36,569 nucleotides of DNA from an uncultured Oscillospiraceae bacterium (GTDB lineage Bacteria > Bacillota > Clostridia > Oscillospirales > Oscillospiraceae). The stretch spans positions 1-36,569 of the forward strand of contig CANRNF010000024.1 of NCBI GenBank assembly GCA_947631865.1, read 5' to 3'. The notes under the pieces are model-generated. The model did not search any database. It was not told where the DNA came from and was given only the letters and a program-made list of their open reading frames with translations. Position numbers and translations under genes: made by a program. Within the stretch, counting starts at the first letter, position 1, and each line of letters starts with the position of its first letter. Shown piece after piece: positions 1-6,704 of the stretch.

Positions 1-263
1 CCCATGCCGCTGGCCTTGTAGGTCGGATATTTCCCCGCGGCCATATCCTCGGCAAGATAGCTCTGGTACAAGTCCTGCGCGGCGGACAGAACCGCTCCCT
101 GCACCTCCTCCATGTTTTTGAAAAGCCCAAAGATAGGCTTGACTGACGAGCCCAGTGCCGACCCCAGCGCCCGGGCGGTGAGCCCGTCCGGGCCGGCCCT
201 GCGCGTCAGGTCCAGCGCGGCCCGCACGATCTCGTCCCGTGTGAATTTGCATTTTGGCGGCAT
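1..263 (-). CDS. TetR/AcrR-family regulator, 5' part only
   Basis: The reading frame begins MPPKCKFTRDEIV and runs off the window edge, so about 87 N-terminal residues are visible and the ligand-binding domain is missing. The helix-turn-helix lies near residues 24-45 and reads LTARALGSALGSSVKPIF, followed by the FKNMEEVQ segment typical of TetR proteins of the clostridial type. The same layout (MPPK start, then S-x-x-PI and an EE motif) is seen in the TetR gene at 1520-2092, so the two are paralogues. Another in-frame ATG sits at 269, but GGAGG is only 3 nt before it and 9 nt before the ATG at 263, so 263 is preferred. It probably represses its own promoter and perhaps the neighbouring genes. 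Confidence 0.85.
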   Translation of the reverse strand, partial: MPPKCKFTRDEIVRAALDLTRRAGPDGLTARALGSALGSSVKPIFGLFKNMEEVQGAVLSAAQDLYQSYLAEDMAAGKYPTYKASGM

Positions 264-286
264 AGCCATGTTCCTCCCGACATAGA

Positions 287-344
287 GCAACTATCGTTAC
301 GCAACTTATGTTGCTTATTATAGCAGCTTCCTGGAAAAAGTCAA
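287..344 (-). promoter_or_regulatory. Promoter and tandem operator of the truncated tetR gene
   Basis: On the minus strand a -35 TTGACT (339-344) and a -10 TATAAT (317-322) are 16 bp apart. Directly downstream lie two abutting 14-bp elements, GCAACTATCGTTAC (287-300) and GCAACTTATGTTGC (301-314), each with GCAAC/GTTRC arms around a 4-bp centre. Tandem AAC-N4-GTT palindromes between the -10 and the ribosome binding site are what an autorepressing TetR operator would look like. The binding protein is inferred, not shown. Confidence 0.7.
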
Positions 345-354
345 GAGGAAATAG

Positions 355-394
355 AGCCGATGATTTTGTGAGTACCCTCGCAAGATCATCGGCT
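355..394. terminator. Long hairpin between the VOC/CPBP gene and tetR
   Basis: AGCCGATGAT (355-364) and ATCATCGGCT (385-394) form a perfect 10-bp inverted repeat, and the inner bases extend the stem imperfectly. It sits just after the minus-strand gene ending at 429. The following minus-strand bases are pyrimidine-rich but have no long U run, so it is at best a weak intrinsic terminator or an mRNA 3' end structure. Confidence 0.45.
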
Positions 395-428
395 CCGCGC
401 TGCATGCGTCCGGCTCTTTGATGACGGT

Positions 429-1523
429 TTATTCTATTTGATGAACAGGATCATTAAAATAGGCATGATATCCGCCCCAAAACACCTCTTGCGGTTCTTT
501 TACGATCACGCCGCCTGCACGCTTGACCAGTTCGATCGTTTTATCTACTTCTTCCCTGCTTTCCACGTTATACGCCAATGTAATACCGCCAAAGCCATCC
601 CCGATCTTCGGCGGATGATCTGGGTCTATATCTTTTGCCAACAAGTCCAACGGGAACAATTCAAACTTTGTTCCCGGCGTATTGAAAAAGCAGACAGGCG
701 GATCATTTTCCTTGCAATCCGTTTTGTATCCCAACCCGTCTCTGTAAAATCGAATGGCCTTTTCCATATTTCTCACGCCCAAACAGACACAAGTGATCTT
801 ATTCATGCGAACGCCTCCATCATTTTTTATTACCCTCTCCTTTGACTTAAAAAACAGGAATACCGCAGCAAGAGATACAGCGTTTCCTAAAATGTGCGAA
901 AGGGTGCTGATCACGCAATTGCCCGATTTATGATAGATCACCGAGAAGATCAGGCTGTCGATAAATACAGCGGCGACATCATAAGCCACGAGTCCTATGT
1001 CTCCCGGGGCAATATGCCCGGCGGCAAAAACGGCGGATGACACCACGGCGCAGAGCCAAAACGGGAATATCTTCATGCCCTTCCCAAGGAAGAAGCCCCG
1101 ATAGGCGATCTCCTCGCCAAACGCCGCGATGATGACCTGACCGATCAGCAGAGCTGTTTTATCAAAGGTCAGGATAGGACCCGTCCGCCCCATGACATGG
1201 GCAGCAAATTCTCCGCTGAAGATCAGATCTCCCACTACGAGCGTCACGATGCCGCTCACGCTTGGCAGCAGCACCCATGCTATCACGCCCGGCTTTTTCA
1301 TATCCTCCACGATCGTATGAAAGCGCAGTCCCGATCCGGCACCCGGCGTTTTGGCGGCCGCTTCCACGATGAAGAAAAACGCGATCCCGACAAACACGGA
1401 ATAACCCGCGATACTCGAGGACGGCACAACTTTTGTGGCCGTCAATACCACCATGATCGCCGCACCTGCCATCGTGAGAACGGCACTCTTTTTATCCTTT
1501 TCCATGGTTTGTCGATTTTTCAT
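429..1523 (-). CDS. CPBP-family intramembrane protease fused in frame to a VOC/glyoxalase-like domain
   Basis: Residues 1-230 are a multi-pass membrane protein with the three CPBP (Abi/Rce1-like) motifs: EEIAYR (E137, E138, R142), FAAGH (F166, H170) and HxxxN (H210, N214), so the glutamate protease site looks intact. Residues 240-364 are a vicinal-oxygen-chelate domain beginning MNKITCVCLGV. They end at DPVHQIE, close to the usual DPxGHxIE end but with nothing after the final Glu, a probable metal ligand. A good ribosome binding site (GGAGG, 7 nt before the ATG at 806) is kept at the domain junction, so the VOC part may also be made separately. The gene overlaps tetR upstream by ATGA and is probably controlled by it. 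The segment is more AT-rich than most of the window. Confidence 0.8.
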   Translation of the reverse strand: MKNRQTMEKDKKSAVLTMAGAAIMVVLTATKVVPSSSIAGYSVFVGIAFFFIVEAAAKTPGAGSGLRFHTIVEDMKKPGVIAWVLLPSVSGIVTLVVGDLIFSGEFAAHVMGRTGPILTFDKTALLIGQVIIAAFGEEIAYRGFFLGKGMKIFPFWLCAVVSSAVFAAGHIAPGDIGLVAYDVAAVFIDSLIFSVIYHKSGNCVISTLSHILGNAVSLAAVFLFFKSKERVIKNDGGVRMNKITCVCLGVRNMEKAIRFYRDGLGYKTDCKENDPPVCFFNTPGTKFELFPLDLLAKDIDPDHPPKIGDGFGGITLAYNVESREEVDKTIELVKRAGGVIVKEPQEVFWGGYHAYFNDPVHQIE

Positions 1524-2092
1524 GTCGTTTCCTTCTGTATTGCCAACATCGCGCCTGTGTATACCCGTTCCAGGTGCTTTGCGATCAGCTTTTCATCGAA
1601 CGCAAGTGCGTTGTTCGCAATGATGCTGGCGTAGCCGTGAACGAACATCGCAAGCGTTACAAAGACCTCTTTTGTTTGGTCCATCTCCAACTTCATCCCC
1701 TGTCGCATGGCCGAGAGGACAGGCATAAGCCCCTCGGAGTCGATCATTTCAAGCAAACTGTTACCCTCTGCATACCCCGATTGAAACAAAAAGCGAAACA
1801 AATTCGTCTCATCCACCGCAAAACGAATATAATTCAGCCCGATCCCAAGCATGATCTCATCTTCGTTTCCCGAAACATTCATCAAATACGCCGAATGAAA
1901 CTGATCGGCCCTCTCAAAAGCCGCCTGTTTTAGTTCCTCGATCGTAGCAAAGTGGTACATGATAGGCTGCGTAGAACATTTCAGCTTTTCTGCGACTGTT
2001 CTTGCGTTGATGTTTTCCGCGCCTGTTTCGCGGGCGACCTCAAAGGCAGCTTCAATGACCATGTCTTTTGTGATCCTTGGTTTTGGCGGCAT
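1520..2092 (-). CDS. TetR/AcrR-family transcriptional regulator
   Basis: This 190-residue protein has the TetR N-terminal DNA-binding domain (helix-turn-helix about residues 24-45, reading INARTVAEKLKCSTQPIMYHF) and a helical C-terminal ligand domain of normal length. The start MPPKPRI is preceded by GAGGG about 7 nt upstream. Its stop overlaps the start of the CPBP-VOC gene (ATGA), so the pair is co-transcribed and translationally coupled. That makes the CPBP/VOC protein its most likely target besides itself. It is a paralogue of the truncated regulator at 1-263. The effector cannot be told from sequence. Confidence 0.9.
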   Translation of the reverse strand: MPPKPRITKDMVIEAAFEVARETGAENINARTVAEKLKCSTQPIMYHFATIEELKQAAFERADQFHSAYLMNVSGNEDEIMLGIGLNYIRFAVDETNLFRFLFQSGYAEGNSLLEMIDSEGLMPVLSAMRQGMKLEMDQTKEVFVTLAMFVHGYASIIANNALAFDEKLIAKHLERVYTGAMLAIQKETT

Positions 2093-2117
2093 GGCGTTTC
2101 CCTCTTTCTATAATTTT

Positions 2118-2166
2118 CGTTATATAACGATAGTTATAATATAAGCCACAATACTTGTATTGTCAA
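2118..2166 (-). promoter_or_regulatory. Promoter and operator of the tetR-CPBP operon
   Basis: On the minus strand a consensus -35 TTGACA (2161-2166) is followed after 17 bp by TATATT. Downstream are the palindrome CGTTATATAACG (2118-2129) and, overlapping it, the box AACGATAGTT (2126-2135). The same 10-bp box, in the other orientation, is found at 289-298 in front of the truncated tetR gene, which suggests shared or cross-regulated operators. Confidence 0.75.
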
Positions 2167-2182
2167 TCCCCTTTTTTTGCCC

Positions 2183-3508
2183 TCACGCTTTCAGTTGGTT
2201 CATCCAGCTGCGCCGCTGGAATACCACAAGGGAGATGGCCAGCCGCACACACTCCTCCAGGGACAGGGTGAGATAGACCCAGGGAATGGTCCAGTGGTAC
2301 ACGAACGCGGCGAAAAGTCCCATGGGGACGCCGAATACCCAGGTGCCCACAAGGTCGATGACCATGACGTATTTCGTCTTCCCGCCGCTGCGCAGGATGC
2401 CGCTGCCGACGATCATGTTCAGCACCTTGAAGGGCAGAACCACGGCGTAGGCAGTGAGGATCTGGCGTGTCAGCTCCCGAATGGGCGCCTCCACGTTGAA
2501 GATACGCACATACCAATGCCCGGTGCTGGCGATCACGGCGGACAACACCATGGAGCCCACCCAGCCGTAGAACAGGAGCTTTCTCGCCTCCCGGTAGGCC
2601 GCGTCGACGTCCCCGTCGCCAAGACGCTTGCCGATGAGGATGGCCGCCGCCTGGCTCAGACCGCACAACGCTCCGATGGCCAGGGACTGCACGGGGTTCG
2701 TCAGCGTCATGGCGGCGGTGGCGTCGGTGCCCAGGTGGCCGTAAATGCCCGCGTACACGTTTTCGCCCAGGACCCACATGGATTCGCTGACCAGCAGCGG
2801 CAGCAGCATGGAGAGGTACTGGCCCCAGGCAAAGGGACGCGCCGGGGCACTCTCCGCCCGCTCCCGGTATTTGGCGTACATCCCAAGGATGACCAGGAAG
2901 TAGACGAGCTGGGAGATGAGCGTCGCCAGCGCCGCTCCCGTGACGCCCAGGGCCGGGGCACCCAGCTTTCCGAAGATCAATATCCAGTTGAGGCCGGTGT
3001 TGACCGCCGCTGACGCGAGCCCGGCGTACAGCGGAAGGGATGCTTTCTCTATACACCGCAAATGGGTGGACAGTATGGTGACCCCCGCCGCGGGGAGAAA
3101 GGTGCCGGACACGATGGCGAGATACCGCCCCGCCGTTTCCGCCGTGGCGCTATCGTTGATATAAAGGCCCATGATCCGCTCCGGGACGGCGACGCCGGCC
3201 ACCGTGAACAGCGCGGCCAGGATGACGCATACCCGCAGATTGACCGCCAGGCTCCGCCGCGTCTCGGCGGCGTTTTTCTGGCCTATGTACTGGGAGAGCA
3301 TGATCCCGGCCACCGCGCCCACGGCGGAGTTGACCACGTTGAATATCCCCGTGAATTTCCCGGCCAGTCCCACCGCCGCCACCTCCACGGCGCCCAGCTG
3401 GCCGATCATCACCTGGTCCACCACGCCGAAGGACGCCTGGAGCATGGACTGCAGCGCCACGGGGACAGCCAGGGCACAGACAGAACGGAAAAAAGACTGT
3501 TTTTCCAT
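2183..3508 (-). CDS. MATE-family multidrug/Na+ antiporter
   Basis: This 441-residue polytopic membrane protein starts MEKQSFFRSVCALAVPVALQ and has the family features of MATE exporters: a FGVVDQVMIGQLG segment after the first helix, repeated glycine- and alanine-rich helices in two halves, and a length near the usual 450. The products export cationic drugs or metabolites using an ion gradient; the substrate cannot be predicted. It is GC-rich, unlike the AT-rich genes on both sides. An AGGAGG ribosome binding site lies 7 nt upstream of the ATG, but it is buried in a perfect hairpin (3514-3551), so translation may be regulated. The gene appears monocistronic. Confidence 0.92.
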   Translation of the reverse strand: MEKQSFFRSVCALAVPVALQSMLQASFGVVDQVMIGQLGAVEVAAVGLAGKFTGIFNVVNSAVGAVAGIMLSQYIGQKNAAETRRSLAVNLRVCVILAALFTVAGVAVPERIMGLYINDSATAETAGRYLAIVSGTFLPAAGVTILSTHLRCIEKASLPLYAGLASAAVNTGLNWILIFGKLGAPALGVTGAALATLISQLVYFLVILGMYAKYRERAESAPARPFAWGQYLSMLLPLLVSESMWVLGENVYAGIYGHLGTDATAAMTLTNPVQSLAIGALCGLSQAAAILIGKRLGDGDVDAAYREARKLLFYGWVGSMVLSAVIASTGHWYVRIFNVEAPIRELTRQILTAYAVVLPFKVLNMIVGSGILRSGGKTKYVMVIDLVGTWVFGVPMGLFAAFVYHWTIPWVYLTLSLEECVRLAISLVVFQRRSWMNQLKA

Positions 3509-3513
3509 AAAAG

Positions 3514-3551
3514 CACCTCCTGACAGGTCGATGATACCCCGTCAGGAGGTG
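3514..3551 (-). promoter_or_regulatory. Hairpin sequestering the ribosome binding site of the MATE gene
   Basis: In the minus-strand mRNA, CACCTCCTGAC (3541-3551) is perfectly complementary to GTCAGGAGGTG (3514-3524), with a 16-nt loop. The 3' arm contains the AGGAGG ribosome binding site of the MATE ORF, and the 5' arm acts as an anti-Shine-Dalgarno. As DNA, the same 11-bp inverted repeat could instead be a repressor operator. Which role it plays is not settled by the sequence. Confidence 0.65.
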
Positions 3552-3641
3552 TAGTTTCAAAACTTAAATGCGTAAGTGACGACAAAAATCAGAATATCAT
3601 TTTGTTAAAGACGACAGCGAAATGCTTTGACAAATGAGGAC

Positions 3642-4256
3642 CTAATCTTCCTTGGTCAACACTTTCCTCTGCCAGCTTCGTTTACCGCACTTGGGGCATT
3701 TCATATATCTTGTCCTACCTGCGTGCTGCGCGAGATTGGTTTGCCAGTAAGTCGGTACATATCTGTGGCCGCATTTTTGGCACTCGTAGTATCCGGCCTT
3801 CTGCTCAATGCCCACCGCGATAAAAGCGACCGCGAAGATCGTCACAAGGGCAAACGCGATCAGCACGCTTCTTAACCACGCGGGCATTTCTACAAACGAT
3901 GCCACAAACACCATGACCAGCCCGGCAAGGACAGCCGGAATGATGATCCAGTATTCCGCCCGCAGCATCTGCCGGTTCTTTTCCTCGATCTGGCGCTTCA
4001 TAGCCAGAAGATTTTCCTCTGCCCGTTTGTCATAGAATTCTGCCATGATCTTTTCGCCCGACAGGAGTTCGTTGACATTGATTTTCAGAAGATCGCACAG
4101 CTCCAGCATGATTCCCGAATCAGGCATGGATTTTCCCGTCTCCCACTTTGATACGGCCCGGTCGCTGATACCGAGCTTCTCGGCAAGGACTGCCTGGGTC
4201 ATGCCCTGTCCCTTTCTGCATGACGCTATGAATTTTCCAATTTTGATCTGGTCCAT
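3642..4256 (-). CDS. XRE-family regulator with two membrane segments and a zinc-ribbon tail
   Basis: The 204-residue protein has an XRE/Cro helix-turn-helix at about residues 5-60 (GMTQAVLAEKLGISDRAVSK), a charged linker with coiled-coil character, two hydrophobic segments (about 102-122 and 129-150) and a C-terminal zinc ribbon with Cys159, Cys162, Cys187 and Cys190. This architecture, a cytoplasmic HTH tethered to the membrane, is common in Clostridia. The ATG at 4256 is chosen because AGGAGG lies 8 nt upstream; the GTG at 4265 overlaps that site. The zinc ribbon suggests metal or redox sensing, which is inference. The target is unknown. The region is AT-rich compared with most of the window. 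Confidence 0.85.
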   Translation of the reverse strand: MDQIKIGKFIASCRKGQGMTQAVLAEKLGISDRAVSKWETGKSMPDSGIMLELCDLLKINVNELLSGEKIMAEFYDKRAEENLLAMKRQIEEKNRQMLRAEYWIIIPAVLAGLVMVFVASFVEMPAWLRSVLIAFALVTIFAVAFIAVGIEQKAGYYECQKCGHRYVPTYWQTNLAQHAGRTRYMKCPKCGKRSWQRKVLTKED

Positions 4257-4369
4257 ATCGGGCACCTCCTTTCATGGCCCGAGCATATCTGAAATCGATG
4301 TGAATGAACATGAACCAGCAGTTGATTTTTGCCGACTCTACCGCAGGTCGAGTGCCTGTGAAATACCGA

Positions 4370-5398
4370 TCAGTCCGCCTCTTCCGTTGTCGGCGTCATA
4401 CCGCAGTTTCTTGTGCTCCCACGCACGACCAGCTCCGTGGGGAGGGTAACGGACAGTTCCGCCGCCTCCCCGGTCCGCAGACGCCGCAGGGCGTCCAGGG
4501 CGCATCTGGCCCGGGCGGCCGTATCCTGCCGGACGGAGGTGAGGGCGGGATACACCATGGCGCAAAGCGGCGTGTCGTCAAAGCCGCAGACCGATATCTC
4601 CTCCGGCACCGCGACGCCGTGACCCGACAGGAAATGACACAGCTCCACCGCGTAGTAGTCCGACACGGCAAATATGGCCGTGAACTCGGAAAGCGCCGGG
4701 AGCCTCTCTTCATAAAACGCCAGGCGCTCCCGCTTCGCCATGGGGATCATCCAAAATTCCGCACCCTCGCCGAAGCCTTCGCGAAATCCCTCCCAGCGGG
4801 CATGGTCCATATCCACGTCGTTGTCCGCCAGGCACAGGGCGCGCCGATGGCCGCAGCGGCGGAAATATTCGCCCACCTGTCGGCCGCCGCCCCGGTCGTC
4901 GATGTTGACGGCAAAGGTCCGCTCCGTCTGGGCGCCGCAGGCGTCATAGACCACAAAGGGGATGCGCATGTTCTCCCGGAGGCGTTTGTAATCCGCGCCG
5001 CAAAAGCCGATGAGCACCAGTCCCTCCAGGTTCCACATGGTGGCGAAGGACACGATCTCGTCCAGGTCACGCGCGGTCCTCACCATCATCTGCAGTCCGC
5101 GGCGTGCCGTCTCGGCGCTCAGGGCGTTGAGGGCCGAGGCGATGAATGCGTCCTCCAGGATGTGGGCCTCATACTTCTCATGGTCATTGATGACCACGCC
5201 CACGATCTTTGCCGGGTTCTCTGCCAGCAGTACCTCCGCCGCCCGGGGCAGATACCCCCGCTCCTCCAGCGCCTGCCGCACCCGGTTCGCCGTCCGCTCC
5301 GAGACCATGCCGGCCTTTCCGTGGAGCACATAGGACACCGTGGCCGTGCTGAGTCCCAGCTCCGAGGCTATATCTGAAAGACGTACTTTTTCTTCCAT
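4370..5398 (-). CDS. LacI-family transcriptional regulator
   Basis: The protein (342 residues from MEEKVRLSDIASELGL) has the LacI helix-turn-helix at residues 5-27 (LSDIASELGLSTATVSYVL), a hinge near residues 45-60 and a periplasmic-binding-protein-like effector domain (about 62-330) with the usual CGFDDTPLCAMVYPALTSV stretch near the end. The ATG at 5398 is preceded by AGGGG at suitable spacing; the upstream in-frame TTG lies before that site and is rejected. No sugar-utilisation genes lie next to it: it is divergent from the aromatic amino acid operon and followed by the XRE gene, so its regulon is probably elsewhere. Control of the aro operon is possible but unsupported. Confidence 0.9.
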   Translation of the reverse strand: MEEKVRLSDIASELGLSTATVSYVLHGKAGMVSERTANRVRQALEERGYLPRAAEVLLAENPAKIVGVVINDHEKYEAHILEDAFIASALNALSAETARRGLQMMVRTARDLDEIVSFATMWNLEGLVLIGFCGADYKRLRENMRIPFVVYDACGAQTERTFAVNIDDRGGGRQVGEYFRRCGHRRALCLADNDVDMDHARWEGFREGFGEGAEFWMIPMAKRERLAFYEERLPALSEFTAIFAVSDYYAVELCHFLSGHGVAVPEEISVCGFDDTPLCAMVYPALTSVRQDTAARARCALDALRRLRTGEAAELSVTLPTELVVRGSTRNCGMTPTTEEAD

Positions 5399-5439
5399 GT
5401 CACACCCCTGCAAAACGCTGTCAATAAAGATTTTCTGAG

Positions 5440-5468
5440 ATTATACCCTTTCCCGCCGAAAACCGCAA
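5440..5468 (-). promoter_or_regulatory. Promoter of the LacI-family gene
   Basis: On the minus strand TTGCGG (5463-5468) and TATAAT (5440-5445) are separated by 17 bp, about 42 nt upstream of the chosen start. It is divergent from the aro promoter, with only about 22 bp between the two -35 boxes. Confidence 0.6.
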
Positions 5469-5490
5469 GGACGCGGCATACGCAAAAGCA

Positions 5491-5519
5491 TTGACAAGAG
5501 GCGGATTTGGAGATATAAT
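5491..5519 (+). promoter_or_regulatory. Consensus promoter of the aromatic amino acid operon
   Basis: A perfect -35 TTGACA (5491-5496) and a perfect -10 TATAAT (5514-5519) are separated by 17 bp. Transcription should start near 5526, leaving a leader of about 174 nt before the DAHP synthase gene. A consensus-strength promoter fits control exerted afterwards, by attenuation in the leader. Confidence 0.88.
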
Positions 5520-5550
5520 GCCAACATCCTACTTTAAAGGAGCAGAGAAA

Positions 5551-5604
5551 ATGGCACGTTTCTTCGGCACCTACTTTTATTCCTATTACTTTTTCAAAAA
5601 GTAA
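5551..5604 (+). CDS. Phe/Tyr-rich leader peptide of the aro operon
   Basis: A 17-codon ORF encodes MARFFGTYFYSYYFFKK and ends in tandem stops (TAA TAG). It is preceded by AAAGGAG, 8 nt upstream of the ATG. Five Phe and four Tyr among 17 residues, with no Trp, match the end products fed by the chorismate mutase and prephenate/arogenate dehydrogenase of the operon. It stands between a consensus promoter and a strong terminator, the arrangement of pheL/trpL-type attenuator leaders. The peptide itself probably has no function; ribosome stalling at its codons is the signal. It is too short for routine gene callers. Confidence 0.85.
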   Translation: MARFFGTYFYSYYFFKK

Positions 5605-5661
5605 TAGCGACTGGTGCTGCGAAAAAGCCATTGACCTGATAAACACGAAGCTGTGCGGCAC
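5565..5661 (+). promoter_or_regulatory. Attenuator: competing leader RNA pairings
   Basis: Region 2 (GGTGCTGCG, 5613-5621) can pair with region 1 inside the leader ORF (CGGCACC, 5565-5571, one G-U pair) or with region 3 (TGCGGCAC, 5654-5661; 8 pairs including two G-U). Region 3 overlaps the 5' arm of the terminator (5650-5658), so the 2:3 pairing excludes the terminator. A ribosome reaching the tandem stops would cover much of region 2 and favour termination; one stalled early on the Phe/Tyr codons would leave region 2 free to form the antiterminator. The pairings are seen in the sequence; the mechanism is inferred from classical attenuation. Confidence 0.75.
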
Positions 5662-5682
5662 ATGGACCGCACAGCTTTTTTT
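5648..5682 (+). terminator. Intrinsic terminator in the aro leader
   Basis: GCTGTGCGG (5650-5658) and CCGCACAGC (5667-5675) form a perfect 9-bp stem with an 8-nt loop, extended by two A-U pairs, followed by seven T (5676-5682). The ribosome binding site of the DAHP synthase gene begins right after it, so this terminator decides whether the operon is transcribed. Confidence 0.92.
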
Positions 5683-5699
5683 GTAAAGGAGTTCACGCC

Positions 5700-6704
5700 A
5701 TGATCACCGTCCTGAAACCCAACACCACCGCCGAGCAGCGGGACCACCTCATCCACTGGCTGGAGGGCCAGTCCGTCCAGGTCCACGTGTCCGAGGGCGA
5801 CGAGTACACCATCCTGGGCCTGGTTGGCGACACCAGCCACATCGATATGGAGCTTCTGGAGAGCCTGGAGATCGTCCAGTCCGTGAAGCGGGTCAGCGAG
5901 CCCTTCAAAAAGTGCAACCGGAAGTTCCACCCCGACGACTCGGTGATCGACGCCGGGGGCGTGCCCATCGGCGGCGGCCACTTCGCCGTCATCGCCGGCC
6001 CCTGCTCCGTGGAGACCCACGACCAGATCATCGGCATCGCCGAGTCCGTGAAAAAGAGCGGGGCCAAGCTCCTGCGGGGCGGCGCCTTCAAGCCCCGGAC
6101 CAGCCCCTATGACTTCCAGGGCCTGCACGCCACGGGCCTGGAGCTTCTGAGCGAGGCGAAAAAGGCCACTGGCCTGCCCATCGTGTCGGAGATCATGGAC
6201 ATCCGGGATCTGGAGCTTTTCGAGGACGTGGACGTGCTGCAGGTGGGCGCCCGGAACATGCAGAACTTCGAGCTTCTGAAAGGCCTGGGCCGCACCAACA
6301 AGACCATCCTCCTGAAGCGGGGCATCGCCAGCACCAACAAGGAGCTGCTCATGAGCGCCGAGTACATCATGGCCGGGGGCAACGAGAACGTCATTCTCTG
6401 CGAGCGGGGCATCCGCACCTATGAGACATATACCCGCAACACCCTGGACCTCAGCTGTGTGCCGGTGCTGCACGAGCTGAGCCATCTGCCCGTGGTGGTG
6501 GACCCCAGCCACGCCACCGGCCACTCCAACCTGGTGCCCTCCATGGCCCTGGCCGCGGCTGCTGCGGGCGCGGACGGCATCATGGTGGAGGTCCACAACG
6601 ACCCCCTGCACGCCCTGTGCGACGGGGCCCAGAGCCTGACCCCCGCCCAGTTCGACACCCTCATGGCCCAGATCAAGCGTGTGCTTGAGGTGGTGCGGGG
6701 ATGA
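5700..6704 (+). CDS. aroF: 3-deoxy-7-phosphoheptulonate (DAHP) synthase, type I-beta with N-terminal regulatory domain
   Basis: This enzyme condenses phosphoenolpyruvate and erythrose 4-phosphate, the first step of the shikimate pathway. The 334-residue protein has an N-terminal ferredoxin-like domain (about 1-70), as in the feedback-regulated T. maritima-type enzymes, then a TIM barrel. Visible active-site signatures are GPCSVE (metal ligand C102), KPRTSPYDFQG, LKRG, DPSHATGH (H271) and VEVHNDP (E297), with D308 as a likely fourth metal ligand. AAAGGAG precedes the ATG by about 9 nt. It is the first gene after the attenuator, and its stop overlaps tyrA (ATGA). The N-terminal domain suggests allosteric inhibition by Tyr or Phe in addition to attenuation (inference). 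Confidence 0.95.
   Translation: MITVLKPNTTAEQRDHLIHWLEGQSVQVHVSEGDEYTILGLVGDTSHIDMELLESLEIVQSVKRVSEPFKKCNRKFHPDDSVIDAGGVPIGGGHFAVIAGPCSVETHDQIIGIAESVKKSGAKLLRGGAFKPRTSPYDFQGLHATGLELLSEAKKATGLPIVSEIMDIRDLELFEDVDVLQVGARNMQNFELLKGLGRTNKTILLKRGIASTNKELLMSAEYIMAGGNENVILCERGIRTYETYTRNTLDLSCVPVLHELSHLPVVVDPSHATGHSNLVPSMALAAAAAGADGIMVEVHNDPLHALCDGAQSLTPAQFDTLMAQIKRVLEVVRG

Noticed and set aside
5440..5519. LacI-family control of the aro operon
   Set aside because: The genes are divergent, but I see no LacI-type palindrome over the aro promoter, and attenuation already provides the control.
5520..5700. A T-box riboswitch in the aro leader
   Set aside because: There is no T-box core (no GGTGG-ACCGCG-type sequence) before the terminator, and the leader ORF with Phe/Tyr codons explains the terminator better.
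5586..6611. A 341-codon minus-strand frame over the attenuator and DAHP synthase
   Set aside because: Antisense shadow of the DAHP synthase gene; the composition is His, Val and Gly rich and there is no ribosome binding site or domain.
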